This document shows, piece after piece, positions 21,003 to 31,609 of a stretch of DNA of 64,000 nucleotides. This stretch comes from Toxonevra muliebris (taxonomy: Eukaryota > Arthropoda > Insecta > Diptera > Pallopteridae). The stretch is taken from positions 86,421,235 through 86,485,234 of the forward strand of contig OY829326.1 of the NCBI GenBank assembly GCA_963691655.1, in the 5' to 3' direction. The position numbers and the translations under genes were made by a program. The notes beneath the pieces are model-generated. The model ran no database searches. It was not told the DNA's origin and saw nothing but the letters and a program-made list of their open reading frames with translations. The stretch's first letter is position 1. The number at the start of each line of letters is the position of its first letter.

Positions 21003-23745
21003 TTCAATGAAGACCGCAGAACCCGAACCGAATTCTGTTCTGGAGCCAGTTATAACGCGCTTACAATACACTCCAGGCCCAGGTCCCGCCAAAAACCAAG
21101 TTTGGGCCTCCAGAATTTGTATTGCATAACGCTGTTTGTTGTTTAATTTGGAATTGTTGGCATTATATCGGATGGCATTGATAGAACAGTTAGGTGTAAG
21201 TCAGTATCTTCAACAATGTCGCCAATATCCCAGCAAGTGTCATACCAATACCCATTGCGTTTAAGCCTACAGATGGCTTTGACTCCAATGCATCCAAGGA
21301 TGGGCTAGATGTTGTAGGAAAAGCTCCCGTACAACAAATGGATACAGTCCTTTGAAGTCTGGCAAGAACTTTCCTAACGCTGTCAACATTAAGTCTGCTC
21401 CACCAGACTATGAATGCATAGGTGATGATGGGTCTAACCATAGCGTTATAAAGCTATAAGACCTTATAAGGTGATAAGCCCCATGTTTTGCCAAAAATAG
21501 CCTTACATTGGCAAAAAGCTGCCAATGCCTTGGATACCTTTAGCTCAACACGAGAACGCCAAAGAAGTTTGGTATCAAGAATGACTCCTAGGTATTTCAC
21601 TTCTTGGGATAGCTGAATAGTGATTCCTCTGAGTACTGGTAAAACGAGACCATCAATTTTCCTTCTCCTGGTGGAAAGAATAACACCAGTTTTAAGAGGG
21701 TTAACCGATAGCCCGTTTGAGCAACACAAAGAGTCAATCATATTCAGGGCAGTTTGGGCTTTCCTACAAACATACCCGACCGATTTGTCCGTGATTAAGC
21801 AGGCAACGTCATCGGCATAGGCCTGTGTGTAGATACCCGACTTATTTAGGGAAACAAGTAGATAGTCAACCAGCAGACACCAGAGCAATGTAGAGAGTAC
21901 ACCCCCTTGGGGATATCTTCTATGCACACCACAAGTCACGGATTGACCCCAATCAGCTTGAACCATCATTAGTCTATATGACAGCATTGAGCGTATCCAG
22001 TTAACAAGAACCGGATCCACTCCATGCTGCATTGCACATACCGTCAAAAATCGCTTTGTCAAAAGCTCTCTCAATATCAACAAAAGTACCAATAGTGGAT
22101 TGTTTCCTGCTGAGGGCCCGCTTAATCCGACCTACCAGATTTTGCAGGCCGTCTCACAAGTTTTCCACATTGGTAAGCATGCTGAAATAAAGAGAGGATG
22201 TAACAATTACGACTCACTACGGTGCGGTGTTCAACACAGCGCTCAAGACATTTTAGTAAGAAAGACATCATACTAATTGGTCTAAAGCTTTTGGGATTGG
22301 TATAGTTATCCCTTCCAATTGTTGGAATGAATACAACTTTTACCAACCTCCATTGTTGAGGTATGTGAGCGAGAGCCAAACTGGAGATGAAGATCTTCTT
22401 CAAAACCGGTAGCAATTGCTCCATACCCTCTTTAAGAGCAACTGATAGTATACCATCCGGACCCGGCGATTTAAAGCTCTCAAAGGAAGCAATAGCAAAC
22501 CTAATCGCATCTTCATTTGCCACTGTCCTGGCAACCCACTAGTTACGCTGAGAAACTGTCGAACTAACCCTCCCCGCATCCGGATGCGGTGTTCAACACA
22601 GCGCTCAAGACATTTTAGTAAGAAAGACATCATACTAATTGGTCTAAAGCTTTTGGGATTGGTATAGTTATCCCTTCCAATTGTTGGAATGAATACAACT
22701 TTTACCAACCTCCATTGTTGAGGTATGTGAGCGAGAGCCAAACTGGAGATGAAGATCTTCTTCAAAACCGGTAGCAATTGCTCCATACCCTCTTTAAGAG
22801 CAACTGATAGTATACCATCCGGACCCGGCGATTTAAAGCTCTCAAAGGAAGCAATAGCAAACCTAATCGCATTTTCATTTGCCACTGTCCTGGCAATCCA
22901 CAAGTTACGCTGCGAAACGGTCGAACTAACTCTACCCGCATCCGGAAAAGTGGGATGTTGAACAACAGAGACCTGATTGCCCGGAAAGTGAGATTCCAGC
23001 ATTAAACTGAACATCTCACTTTCTGATTCCGTGAAAGTGCCGTCAGATTTTTTGAGTGAACACAGTCGGTTGGCTTGACCCTTTTTGAGGATTTTCGCCA
23101 ACCTATCTGTTTCAGACATGGTTTCAATACCGCTGCAGAAATTTCTAAAGGAAGCGCTTTCGAATCTCGAATTAGCTTTTTATATTCCTTCTGCTTTTGC
23201 CGATATAGAGCCCAGTGCTCATGAAGATTAGTCTTGACAGCCCTGTTGATAAGTTTTCTCGACTCAACCCGCAGGGCTTGCAGCTCCGTGCTCCACCACG
23301 GAACAGGAATATTAGAAAGAAGCTGGCGAGGGGGACAGGCGCGCTCAAAGCTGGTCTGAAGAGCAGAGGTTAGATTTTCCATCGCTGCTTCCAGATCTCG
23401 CTCGTTGCGTATTTTAGGGGGTAGAGCACAGCTTAATGAATCTAGTTCTACTCTAAACTTTGCCCAATTTGCCTTTTTTGGATTTCTTATGAGCGTTAAA
23501 GGATTAACTTCAGGTCCATACTGAAACTCGATATATCTGTGCTCTAATAGAGAGTCATCTCTAAGGACCTTCCAGTTTGCAATTGACTGCACTTTCATTA
23601 GAAAGAGTTAGGTCAATTACCTTCTGTCTAGTAGGTGTTACAAAAGTGGGTCGATTTCCAATGTTTTGCATGTTCAATCCAGAAGACAGGATGTAGTTGA
23701 GAAGATAAGTCCCTCTTACGTTACACTTGCTGCTGCCCCAGATAA
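21003..23745 (-). pseudogene. LINE B ORF2: endonuclease end, RT, start of RNase H
   Basis: From 23,745 down: an endonuclease C-terminal segment (RPTFVTPTRQKVIDLTLSN), then the linker at 23,598-23,119 with PVPWWSTELQALR, a common LOA/R1 feature. The RT starts from 23,119: LAKILKKGQANRLCSLKKSD, SPGPDGILSVALKEG and FRPISMMSFLLKCLE, interrupted by the tandem duplication. From 22,092 it continues with a frameshifted FERAF-like zone, GGVLSTLLWCLLVD and an intact YADD catalytic box, then KYLGVILDTKLLW. Frameshifts lie near 22,070, 22,130 and 21,445. RNase H ends after its first motif, at a GSGSAVFIEND-like string. It is not translatable as one protein, but it preserves residues lost from LINE A. Confidence 0.8.
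22223..22946. repeat. 362-bp direct tandem duplication inside LINE B
   Basis: Unit 1 is 22,223-22,584 and unit 2 is 22,585-22,946. About the first 290 bases are identical by eye, while the last ~70 differ at about eight sites. In that tail, unit 1 shares bases with LINE A (for example the complement of gggagggttag) where unit 2 does not. The junction ccgcatccggatgcgg is a perfect 16-bp palindrome. Confidence 0.9.
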
Positions 23746-23880
23746 CAGATTTTTTATTTACTTATTTATTAACTGTCGCTAAATTTCTTATAGTCATCCT
23801 CCCTAAACCCAAATCCTAAATCCATCCTCATTTTTTATCACAACATTATTAATTATAGCAATTTAATTTTTTATTTTCAG

Positions 23881-24045
23881 GCCATGCTTGCCGATAATGC
23901 TGATGAAGTTGTTCTTGAAACGGAAATGCGTAATGTGCCCGCATTGCGACTTTATGAGAATTTAGGTTTTGTTCGTGATAAACGTTTGTTTCGTTACTAT
24001 TTAAATGGCGTTGATGCATTGCGTTTGAAATTATGGTTTAGATGA
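23881..24045 (+). CDS. Naa30: Naa30, terminal coding exon (NatC catalytic subunit)
   Basis: Last coding exon of N-alpha-acetyltransferase 30, the catalytic subunit of NatC, a cytosolic ribosome-associated complex that acetylates nascent N-termini starting Met-hydrophobic. A polypyrimidine tract and ttttcag end an intron at 23,880. The exon is open from gcc for 54 codons to TGA at 24,043-24,045. It contains [11 protein letters not shown], then [20 protein letters not shown], then [14 protein letters not shown] and the stop. This is the nearly invariant C-terminal end of the GNAT fold (strands 6-7) in Naa30 from flies to humans. It is the only clean, conserved, in-frame host coding sequence I find. 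No other Naa30 exon is recognisable upstream, so the preceding intron either spans at least 23.8 kb or the gene begins outside the window. CG-rich third positions contrast with the surrounding AT. Confidence 0.92.
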   Translation, partial: AMLADNADEVVLETEMRNVPALRLYENLGFVRDKRLFRYYLNGVDALRLKLWFR

Positions 24046-24223
24046 GGTTCTGTTTAGTTTAAATTTTTATATTTCTGTATTTAATTTGTCAATACTGCAT
24101 AGTAAACAAGCTACAACAACAACTGACATAAATTTGTATTTAAAATTAAATCAAAAACATTATTTTTGCTTTGTTAAGCTGTTTTTTGGGGGGATGGAAG
24201 GCAAAAATCTTCATGATAATGTA
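24046..24223 (+). other. Naa30 3' UTR up to the mariner insertion
   Basis: Follows the Naa30 stop. The variant poly(A) hexamer attaaa at 24,145-24,150 precedes a T/G-rich stretch (tttttgctttgttaagctgt), a plausible cleavage region. The mariner element begins at 24,224, so the insertion lies at or just beyond the 3' end of the transcript. Confidence 0.5.
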
Positions 24224-25490
24224 TTGGGAGTATGAATGTATAAACTCGTAATTGTGACTAACTTCATATCTATCATACGCGCCACTTTTTTGACATTGGC
24301 AGCTATTCTATCTCGAAGAGCGCCAAAAATACCATAAGAATTGATCTGTCAAATAATTTTCATAATTTTACAAAAGTGTTTTACTATAGCTGAAAATGCC
24401 GAATTTAGTGCCAACAAAGCAACATTTGCGGGAAGTTTTAATTTGCTTCTTCCATTTAAAGAAAAACGCAACTGAAGCACATCGTTTACTAACTGAAGTT
24501 TATCCTGACTGTGCTATAGACGTTAGAATGTGTCACGTGTGGTATGCCCGTTTCAAAAGTTTTGATTTCGATGTTGAAGACAGGGAACGTTCAGGCGGAC
24601 CGAAAAAGTTCGAAGATGAAGAATTGAAGGCATTACTCGAAGAAGATTCATGTCAAAAGCAACAAGAACTTGCAGAATATTTTGGATTTGATCAATCAAC
24701 CATTTCTAAACAATTAAAAGCATTGGGAATGATTCAAAAGCAAGGAAATTGGGTGCCGTACGAATTGAAGCCGAGAGACTTTGAACGACGATTTTTCACA
24801 TGTGAACTGCTGATTGAACGACAGAAAAGAAAGGGTTTTCTGCATCGTATTGTGACTGGAGATGAAAAGTGGATACGTTACGATAACCCAAAGCGTAAAA
24901 AATCATGGGGACCGCCCGCACATGAATCAACGGCAAAGCTTGACATCCATGGATCGAAGCTCATGCTGTGTATTTGGTGGGATATGAAAGGTGTCGTGTA
25001 TTATGAGCTGTTGAAACTGAATGAAACGATCACTGGCGATCGCTACCGACTACAATTGATGCGTTTGAGCCGAGCATTAAAGGATAAGAGGCCAGAATAT
25101 GAGAATAGACACGACGAAGTTATTCTTCAGCACAACAATGCTCGGCCGCATGTTGCAAGGCAAGTAAAAACATACTTGGAAACGCTAAAATGGGAAGTGC
25201 TACCCCACCCTCCATATTCTCCAAACATTGCTCCTTCTGATTACCACTTGTTCTGATCAATGGCACATGGCCTGGCTGAACAGCACTTCCGTTCTTTCTA
25301 AGAACTCAAAAAATGGGTGGATTCATGGATAGCCTCAAAATATGAGGAGTTCTTCCGTATGCTACCAGAAAGATGGGAAAAGGTTGTGGCTAACGATGGA
25401 CAATACTTTAAAGAATAAATGTGTAATCACTTTTTCATTATAAATGTCCAAATTACAAAAAAATACGAGTTTATACATTCATACTCCCAA
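24224..25490 (+). mobile_element. mariner element, 1,267 bp, TA target
   Basis: Terminal repeats ttgggagtatgaatgtataa(actcgta) on the left and the complement at about 25,464-25,490, 27 bp and perfect by eye, with TA on both outer sides (24,222-24,223 and 25,491-25,492). Length and layout (5' UTR of about 170 bp, a single open frame, short 3' UTR) are those of a full mariner. It is nearly intact in sequence but has a stop and a catalytic change in the transposase. Confidence 0.93.
24396..25418 (+). pseudogene. mariner transposase (DD34D type), inactivated
   Basis: A cut-and-paste transposase with a full-length layout of about 340 codons. The N-terminal helix-turn-helix pair binds the TIRs: TEAHRLLTEVYPDCAID region, then QQELAEYFGFDQSTISKQL around residue 95. 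The linker WVPYELKPRDFERR is followed by catalytic Asp 1 in VTGDEKW. The second catalytic site reads LQHNNARPH where HDNARPH is expected, so Asp is Asn. Asp 3 is in SPNIAPSDYHLF. A TGA at 25,254 interrupts right after DYHLF, a TAA follows near 25,300, and the C-terminus (WIASK..., LPERWEKVVANDGQYFKE) continues to 25,418. It is probably of the mellifera subfamily, judged from overall wording only. It cannot be active as read. Confidence 0.9.
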
Positions 25491-26429
25491 TACATTTTTT
25501 TTCTTTTTTTTTTAACATTTTTATATATTTATTGAATATTTCTTTTATAGATTTAAGAACTAACAACAATTATTCAAAGCTTAAGACTAAAAAAAATATA
25601 TATGCTTATGTTCTATGTCAATGCTTTGAAACAGTGCAGTTTAACAAAAATATAGTTGCAACAGATCAATGGCATCTTTCATTTTTAAGCTTCTGTGACC
25701 CTCATTGAGTAAGGTTTCGAGCTAGTGGAGTGGGATGGTTTTTTAATTTATCCAAATATATTTATAACTGAAGACAAATATTTCTTCTTTTATTAGAGAC
25801 AAGTGGAAAGTATAATTTTTAATATACCAGGGGTTCCTAAGATTATTTGAAGAATCTAAGATTGAGATCGTTAAAGTTTCTCAATGTTTGAGGGACATGC
25901 AGTGCACCAAAGATGAACACCTTATCCCCATATATATATTTAATACAAATTAAAATGTATTAACTTGAGAACCAGTAGAGGTATGAAGATGAAAGTTTAT
26001 GCGTATATATACAGTACACCGCCAAACCATTAGAAACACCACAAATTTCCTCTAATTTTGTTTGTAAATGGAGTGAGTTTTAACAATTTTAAAAAGATGG
26101 TGCCAAACTTTTTTTTAGGGAACTGTTTTTTAGTGACAATTTGGGACTGATTAGTCAAGTAATAATGGAGAAGTTCTACCTTAAGGGGACCTTCTGATCT
26201 AGCGCCCTTGAATTTGACGAGTTTTTATGATTTTTTTTTTAATGAAATAATGTGCAATAGTACTTAAACTTTGTAGATATATTTTATTACTTTAACAATA
26301 TACTAAAATAATATTAAAAAAAATATATATATAATTTTAAGTAAACTAAAATTGGTGTTACAGTTGCCCTCTTCAAAAAAAACGGATCTTGCTGGTGGGA
26401 CAGGTTTTGGATTTTCCACTGATCTCAAA
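25491..26429. other. AT-rich gap with one Tc1-like terminus
   Basis: No gene. At 26,012 the sequence cagtacaccgccaaaccatt(agaaacacc) looks like the end of a Tc1-like element next to a TA, but no matching opposite end is visible. The rest is T-rich or A-rich unique DNA. Confidence 0.4.
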
Positions 26430-27345
26430 CAAAAAACAAGTGGTCGTCAATCGAAAATGATGAAAGCAGTGGCAGACCATCGACATCGAAAACCGACGAA
26501 AACATTGATAAAGTAAAAGAAATTTTGGTCAATAACCCTAAATTAACTATCAGAGAGATAGCGGAGGACTTGAACATTATCTATGGATCCGTCTACGACA
26601 TTTTGGTTAATGATTTGTGTTTCCGTCGTGTAGCAGCAAAGACCTCAATTTCATGCAAAAAAGAGACAGTGTTGACGTCGCCAAAGACATGATTTGCGAG
26701 GCTGAATCCGATCCCACATTCATCAAAAGGATCAATACTGGAAACGAGATGTGGGTTTATGAGTACGACACGCAATCCAGACATCAGGCAAGTGAATGGC
26801 GTTCACCAAATGAGCCAAGACCAAAACAACCACGTCGTTTTTAGTCAAAAAAGAAGGCAATGCTCACGGTTTTCATGGATTACAACGGTGTAGGCCAGAC
26901 AGTAAACAAAGAGTATTATTTGGGCGTTATGAGCCGTTTGCGTGAAGCAATTCGCCGAAAGATAACAGAATCGTGGACAGAAAACTCGTAGATTTTGAAC
27001 CATGATAACGCACCATAGCACAGTGCCATCATTTTGACGAAAAATGCTACAAATACCATCAAATACCAACAGCCACCAAATTCACCTGATTTGGCTCCCT
27101 GTGACTTCTTTCTGCTCAATCGAGTTAAAAAACCATTACGGGGAACGCGTTTCAGCAGCCGAGAGAAATTAATGGAAAAATCGCAGAAAAAACTGATGGA
27201 CATACCGAAAACCGAATATAAAAAATGTTTCGAGCGCTGGCATAAGTGTGTTGCAGTCGATGGGAATTACTTTGAAGGGGACAATATAGATTTAGATGAA
27301 TAAACTTGTATTTATAATTTTCTGAATAAATTCCGGGAACTGTTT
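26430..27345 (+). pseudogene. Second mariner-type transposase relic
   Basis: A different mariner lineage, heavily decayed. The HTH part survives at about 26,450-26,600 (GRPSTSKTDENIDKVKEIL, TIREIAEDLNIIYGSVYDIL). The catalytic domain lacks part of its front and resumes at 26,830 with TVFMDYNGVGQTVNKEYYLG. ENS and a stop are followed by LNHDNAP. Then in another frame come PPNSPDLAPCDFFLL, LMDIPKTEYKKCFERWHKC and GNYFEGDNIDLDE to the stop at 27,303. The HDNAP and PDLAPCD catalytic sites are recognisable. The right terminus (ttccgggaactgtttgatag, about 27,330-27,349) matches the terminus of the minus-strand copy at 63,328. At least four frameshifts or stops are present. Confidence 0.8.
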
Positions 27346-28795
27346 GATAGTAAGTATCCCCTGAATATTCTATATCTGTCAGTTGACTTCAGTAGCGTCC
27401 AGCGTGACCGTATTATGAAAAAAAGTATATTCAAATTCTTGCATTTTTTTTTTTTTCATTTTGTGTGGCACTGTGTAATTAATCTGTTAGAAATAGTAAA
27501 AAGAAAATTAGACGTAAACTTTTAAAACCCCGAGACACATTTCAGAACCTTGTTATTTTTTTGTGTGTTGAACTGTGATATTAATTAAATTTATGTTGGA
27601 ATGAGCTATTTTAATATCTTTTGAACTAGAAACGAATGTCAATAGGAGTTTTTGAACTAACAAGCAAAGATACGATTATAGGAGTGATATCCGTAGGTGC
27701 AAAAGTCAACTAAAGATATTTGCGGGAACGGCAAGGCGCAATGATTAAATGAGTAGAAACTGCGAGAATTTTTCAGCAGTTTTGGGAAGATTTTTCACAC
27801 AGTTAATACTATTGAACTGCTCCGAACAAAATGTATGAGTGAATGAGTTCAGTGTGTTTGATGACTTGTATCGGTCATTTAAAAGCTGGAGTATTTTGAT
27901 GTTGATCTTACATATATTTTTTGCATTTGTAAAGCAGAATAGAATATGTATTTGCATTTTTGGTTTGCTTGGATTTTTTCTATTAGTTTTTTATATACAT
28001 ATATATAGAGCATATATATGTACAATTTTTAGATTTAATTTTTCATTCATTAATTTTCTTCCATACAAAATAAAATATTCAAATAAAATTTAGGTATATT
28101 TAAATAAAATACTATAAGTTTTTCAATATATATATCTATTATATAACATATAAACAAACAAGGAAGAATGAAGGAGTTTTGAAGGAGTTCTTTGCAAAAT
28201 ATTCAATTCAATCCAACACCGCTCTAAAATACAAATTTGCTGAAATTTGAATAAAAATGAAAATTGAAATGTCGAATTGTGAGGGTGATAATTGGATTTA
28301 GTGATAAATTTTATTAGTTTGAAGTCCTGCATCGTTTACGTCTGAGACAAAGTTGTTTGTAATGAAAAGTTATAGATTTTTTGCTTTTACACCAACTCTT
28401 CAGCATCTCAGCGTATCAGTTTTTTGCGGAATTTCGGGTATAAAAGTGTCCAAAACTAATTTTGATGTTCGGACGTACTCTTCACTTTTTCATAGGGACA
28501 ATTTCTCTAGAAGAAAGTCCATATGTCCTTATTCCAAGCCGTTTACCCGGTATGAATACTTTTAAATAAATTTATACCGAAAATTGTCAAAAAGAAGGGT
28601 ACAGAGAGCAGATGGAAAGTTAATGTCCAAAGAAGAAACTTTTAACTTTTTATAATAAGCAATTTTCCCTCAGATTCCAAAGCTGTACGACTTCAAAATA
28701 ATGTACCTATCCAGCGATTTCAATTACAAATGCTATGATTTTTGCAAGAGAAATAATATAAAGAAGAAGTAAAGCAAAAATATATTCCGTCGCAT
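27346..28795. other. Mixed non-coding DNA with MITE and LINE scraps
   Basis: Around 27,421-27,480 lies a terminus matching the 14.4-kb foldback (aaaagtatattcaaattctt...cactgtgtaat). Around 27,909-27,950 the string catatattttttgcatntgt(aaagcagaatagaatatg) matches 15,731-15,770 in a LINE fragment, so a LINE scrap sits here on the minus strand. No functional gene is recognised. Confidence 0.5.
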
Positions 28796-29094
28796 ATGTG
28801 CACTACGGATGTGCAAATCGACTTTTAGCTCAAAATTTCAATTTTTATAATCGACTTTGAGTTGCCACACCTGATCGAAGGTCGACTTTTAGTGCAAAAT
28901 TTTTTTATAAGTGCCAATTCAGTTCTCATATTTATTTTAAATATATATTATTATTAGAGACTATGAAACTGAAATCTAGTTGTTCATATTCCATAGTTTG
29001 ACTTTACTTCATCCATACTTAACAGTTCAAAGTTGGTTAACGGGTTTAATGAAACGTCATTTTTCGTCAAAGTGACTAAGTCGCAACAATGTGC

Positions 29095-29147
29095 AAAGGG
29101 CAGGCAAATCATACGGTCGTTTCGGAACCCGCCACGATTCCTCATCA
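29095..29147 (+). repeat. Dispersed copy of the 0.9-kb hairpin core
   Basis: ggcaaatcatacggtcgttt(cggaacccgccacgatt) matches the central part of the 816-998 hairpin at nearly all of about 37 positions but lacks both arms. It is locally GC-rich in an AT-rich background. Its identity is unknown. Confidence 0.6.
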
Positions 29148-29620
29148 GTGATCCTTGTGATGGTTCTTACTAGCATTTAAACATTCTATATAAGTGTTTA
29201 ATATTTGAAAACTTTACCAAGAATTAGAAGGTTTTTGTTTTTCAAGTATTTTCAGTCATTCATTTCAGTGTTTGAAGTCATTAACTAACTGTTAAATATC
29301 TAGTTGCAATTTCAACAAAGTAAGTATAAAGAGCAGTTGTATTAGTTCAATTTATTTTAAATTTTACAAAATTTTTCCAACTGTGGATTTGTAGTACATG
29401 CATGTGCAGCTTTAGGTACTAGTAATTTTTGACATTTTGTTTCAAAATTATTAGTTCTAAAATAGTTTTCTTCCTGTTTAGTCTACTGTGTATTATTATA
29501 CTTCATACATCCATAGGCTATTCCATTTACTCGCACAAAATTGCAAGACGAATAATATCCCCGGAATAAGTAAAAAGACGATGAACGGAACAAGGGAAGG
29601 GGAGGAGGGGTCGCGGGTCG

Positions 29621-29672
29621 TGACTCCTAAAATCTCGCTCCTGGATCTCCCGTGAGATTTTAGAGGTCACAA
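29621..29672. repeat. Short hairpin, 17-bp arms
   Basis: gtgactcctaaaatctc is followed after about 16 bases by gagattttagaggtcac, which is complementary at 16 of 17 positions. It lies in a purine-rich block (aagggaaggggaggaggggt) 25 bp before the Gypsy 5' LTR and inside the split hAT-like element. It has no coding content and the role is unknown. Confidence 0.7.
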
Positions 29673-29696
29673 TATCATATTATATATATACATATA

Positions 29697-30016
29697 TGTT
29701 GGAGAAAAATATAAACTTGTTCCTAGATTGTAAATGGTTTTAGCTTTGGCAAAACTTTCAATAACAATTTTTCGAGAAATATGAAAAATTGATTGTCACT
29801 GTATGAATATCAAACATAGTTCTATATTTGTCTTATTCGTGACTCACTTCTCTTTTGAGGGAAAAGAGAGAAGGTAGATCTGCACACGAAATGTAATTTG
29901 AAAGGAGGAGAAATGAATTTGAATAAAATTTTCATTCGAGATTCAGATCTGTTGGTGTGCAGAACTGAATTTTTCTTAAATAAAAATATTAAATAGAAAT
30001 TATTTAATTTCTATCA
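29697..30016 (+). repeat. Gypsy 5' LTR
   Basis: Starts tgttggagaaaaatataaac and ends aatttctatca, 320 bp. It is the partner of 34,075-34,394 and is preceded by tata (29,693-29,696). It would carry promoter and polyadenylation signals, though I can point to no certain TATA box. Confidence 0.93.
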
Positions 30017-30038
30017 TCAGAAGTGCGATTGAACGCTA
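30017..30038 (+). promoter_or_regulatory. Primer binding site, tRNA-Leu-like
   Basis: Directly after the 5' LTR, tcagaagtgcgattgaacgc matches the complement of the acceptor/T-arm 3' part of animal tRNA-Leu (tcagaagtgggattcgaacc) with one substitution and a one-base gap. The pairing starts a few bases inside the tRNA 3' end rather than at the terminal CCA. Confidence 0.7.
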
Positions 30039-30139
30039 GTCTGCTAAGAAAAACAAAATTCTTGGTATTCCATTAAAGAAAAATAATTTTCGGTTATAAA
30101 AGAAAAAAAAATAAAAAAAAATCTTGGCTTGAATTTAAT

Positions 30140-30930
30140 ATGGCCGAACATGGCACAGGTTCCGGAAGTTTGGTTAGGGAAGAATTAAATGAACCAAACA
30201 GTAGAAATGAAAATTTTGTTATTACGGTGGACGCTATAAATAAAATTATAGAAACTACCCAACGGAAGCAAACGTGCAAAGAATTACTGGGTTTTCCATG
30301 TTTTGACCCAGACCATTCTCGCATTGATGTTTATAAGTGGTGTACGGATATTGATGCGAGGGTACAGCGTGATGCTTTGGAAAATTTTGATATCATACCC
30401 AGAATTCAGGCTTTGCTTGAAGAGCAAAATTGTGGTATGAAAAATATGGCTACCAACATTAGCAGATTTACGTGCTTCTTTAATTCATGCATTTTCAAAT
30501 GGCGCAGATATTATTGCACAATTGCGGAGAGTTGCTTATTCCGAAAGCAATGAGTTCGCTTCGTATACTGACTTTGTGATGGAAAAAGTGTCCCAAATAA
30601 ATAGACTGCCTTTTGAAATACCGGAAGATACAATAATCAAAATCATCATAGGTTCTGAAGTGAGTTTAAGAAATTCACTGACGTTTGTTATGCCATCTTC
30701 TATGCAAAGTTTAATTTGTCCTACATACGAGAAAAACCTTTACGAAAACAAGAGTTCTAAGCAAGTCGTTTACACGAAGAAACCTGGTTGCCTTTTAGAT
30801 CATCCAAAATTGGAGAGGATGACAAGTTGCATGTTCTATTGAAACGTAAGCGAATAGAGGATGAGAGACGATGTTTTGAGTGTGGGAAAAAGGGGGCATA
30901 TTAGAGCAAAGTGCACCGAAAGAATTAAGA
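30140..30930 (+). pseudogene. Gypsy gag remnant
   Basis: Structural protein that would form the retrotransposon particle. The first frame, 30,140-30,553, starts MAEHGTGSGSLVREELNEPN and includes TCKELLGFPCFDPDHSRIDVYKW, a capsid-like segment. After a frameshift near 30,510 a second frame continues (30,522-30,842) with DFVMEKVSQINRLPFEIPED. A CCHC zinc knuckle is visible at about 30,873 as CFECGKKG, but an extra G shifts the frame and the rest (AKCTERI) reads in the next frame. It is short compared with typical gags and not translatable as one product. Confidence 0.75.
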
Positions 30931-30933
30931 TAA

Positions 30934-31599
30934 ATGACCTGGCTGCACAAAGCACATCGAATAAAGTTACGGGGAAAAATACAAAGTGCTCATGAAGAAA
31001 CAACATACTGGGCTAAACAAAGAGCTGAACAAAAAAATGTGAATCTCTGCAAAGATGCTGGGTTTTCAAGCAATTACACTCCAGTGGTTATTAATGGGAA
31101 ATTATATCGTTGTCTCCTTGATACTGGTTCTGATTGCTCATTAATAAGATCTGACATTTCAGAAAAGATATCAGCAAGAAGAAGCGCTCATTTTCTGTCT
31201 GTGCAAGGAATTGGAAGAGAGCCTGTTTTACTCACCGAGAAACTTGAAACATTTGTTGAATTTGAAGATGTTATTGTTGAAGTTACTTTTTACGTGATTG
31301 ATGAGAAACATTTACAAAACGAAATTATTATTGGTAAAGATGTTTTGAAAGATCCTACTTTAACAATTACGGTGAATGCTAGTGGATCAACTTTACACCG
31401 CAGTAAGTTTGTTTTGTATTCCAAATATCATAAAGTGCTTTCCCCAAGTACTGGTTTGTCCATGTCCGATACAAAAAAATTGGAAATAGTTTTAGCAAAG
31501 TATTCTCAAAATATTATAACGGGTTTTCCTACCTCAAGGGTAACTACTGGTTCTCTTAGTATTCGTTTATTAAAAGATACGACTATTTATTATATATAG
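30934..31599 (+). pseudogene. Gypsy aspartic protease region
   Basis: Would cleave the Gag-Pol polyprotein. The active-site signature is read as YRCLLDTGSDCSLIR near residue 60, followed by the flap-like GIGREPVLL and IIIGKDVLKDP near residue 130, the hydrophobic-Gly motif at the end of retropepsins. The frame is open for 221 codons up to TAG at 31,597-31,599, and RT resumes in another frame at 31,610. The active site looks intact, but the join to gag and RT is broken. Confidence 0.85.
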
Positions 31600-31609
31600 A
31601 CCATACCGA

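Larger units (their letters stand above)
20505..23745 (-). mobile_element. LINE B, sister of LINE A, mosaic and rearranged
   Basis: A minus-strand LINE of the same family as LINE A. It is longer at the 5' end (the last part of the endonuclease is kept) and truncated at about 23,745. It carries a 362-bp tandem duplication (22,223-22,946) and a foreign 3' module. Where LINE A has about 410 bp of RNase H (6,807-7,217), LINE B has about 305 bp (20,695-21,000) of C-terminal/3' UTR sequence like LINE E. Its own family UTR follows down to the tail at about 20,510. It lies within 140 bp of the Naa30 exon, so it probably sits in the last intron of that gene. Confidence 0.8.

Noticed and set aside
26012..26060. 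Complete Tc1-like element starting cagtacaccgccaaaccatt
   Set aside because: Only one terminus is visible; no opposite end or transposase of that family is found nearby.
30017..30038. Fragment of a tRNA-Leu gene
   Set aside because: Only the T-arm/acceptor complement is present, and it is placed exactly after an LTR. It is a primer binding site, not a tRNA gene.
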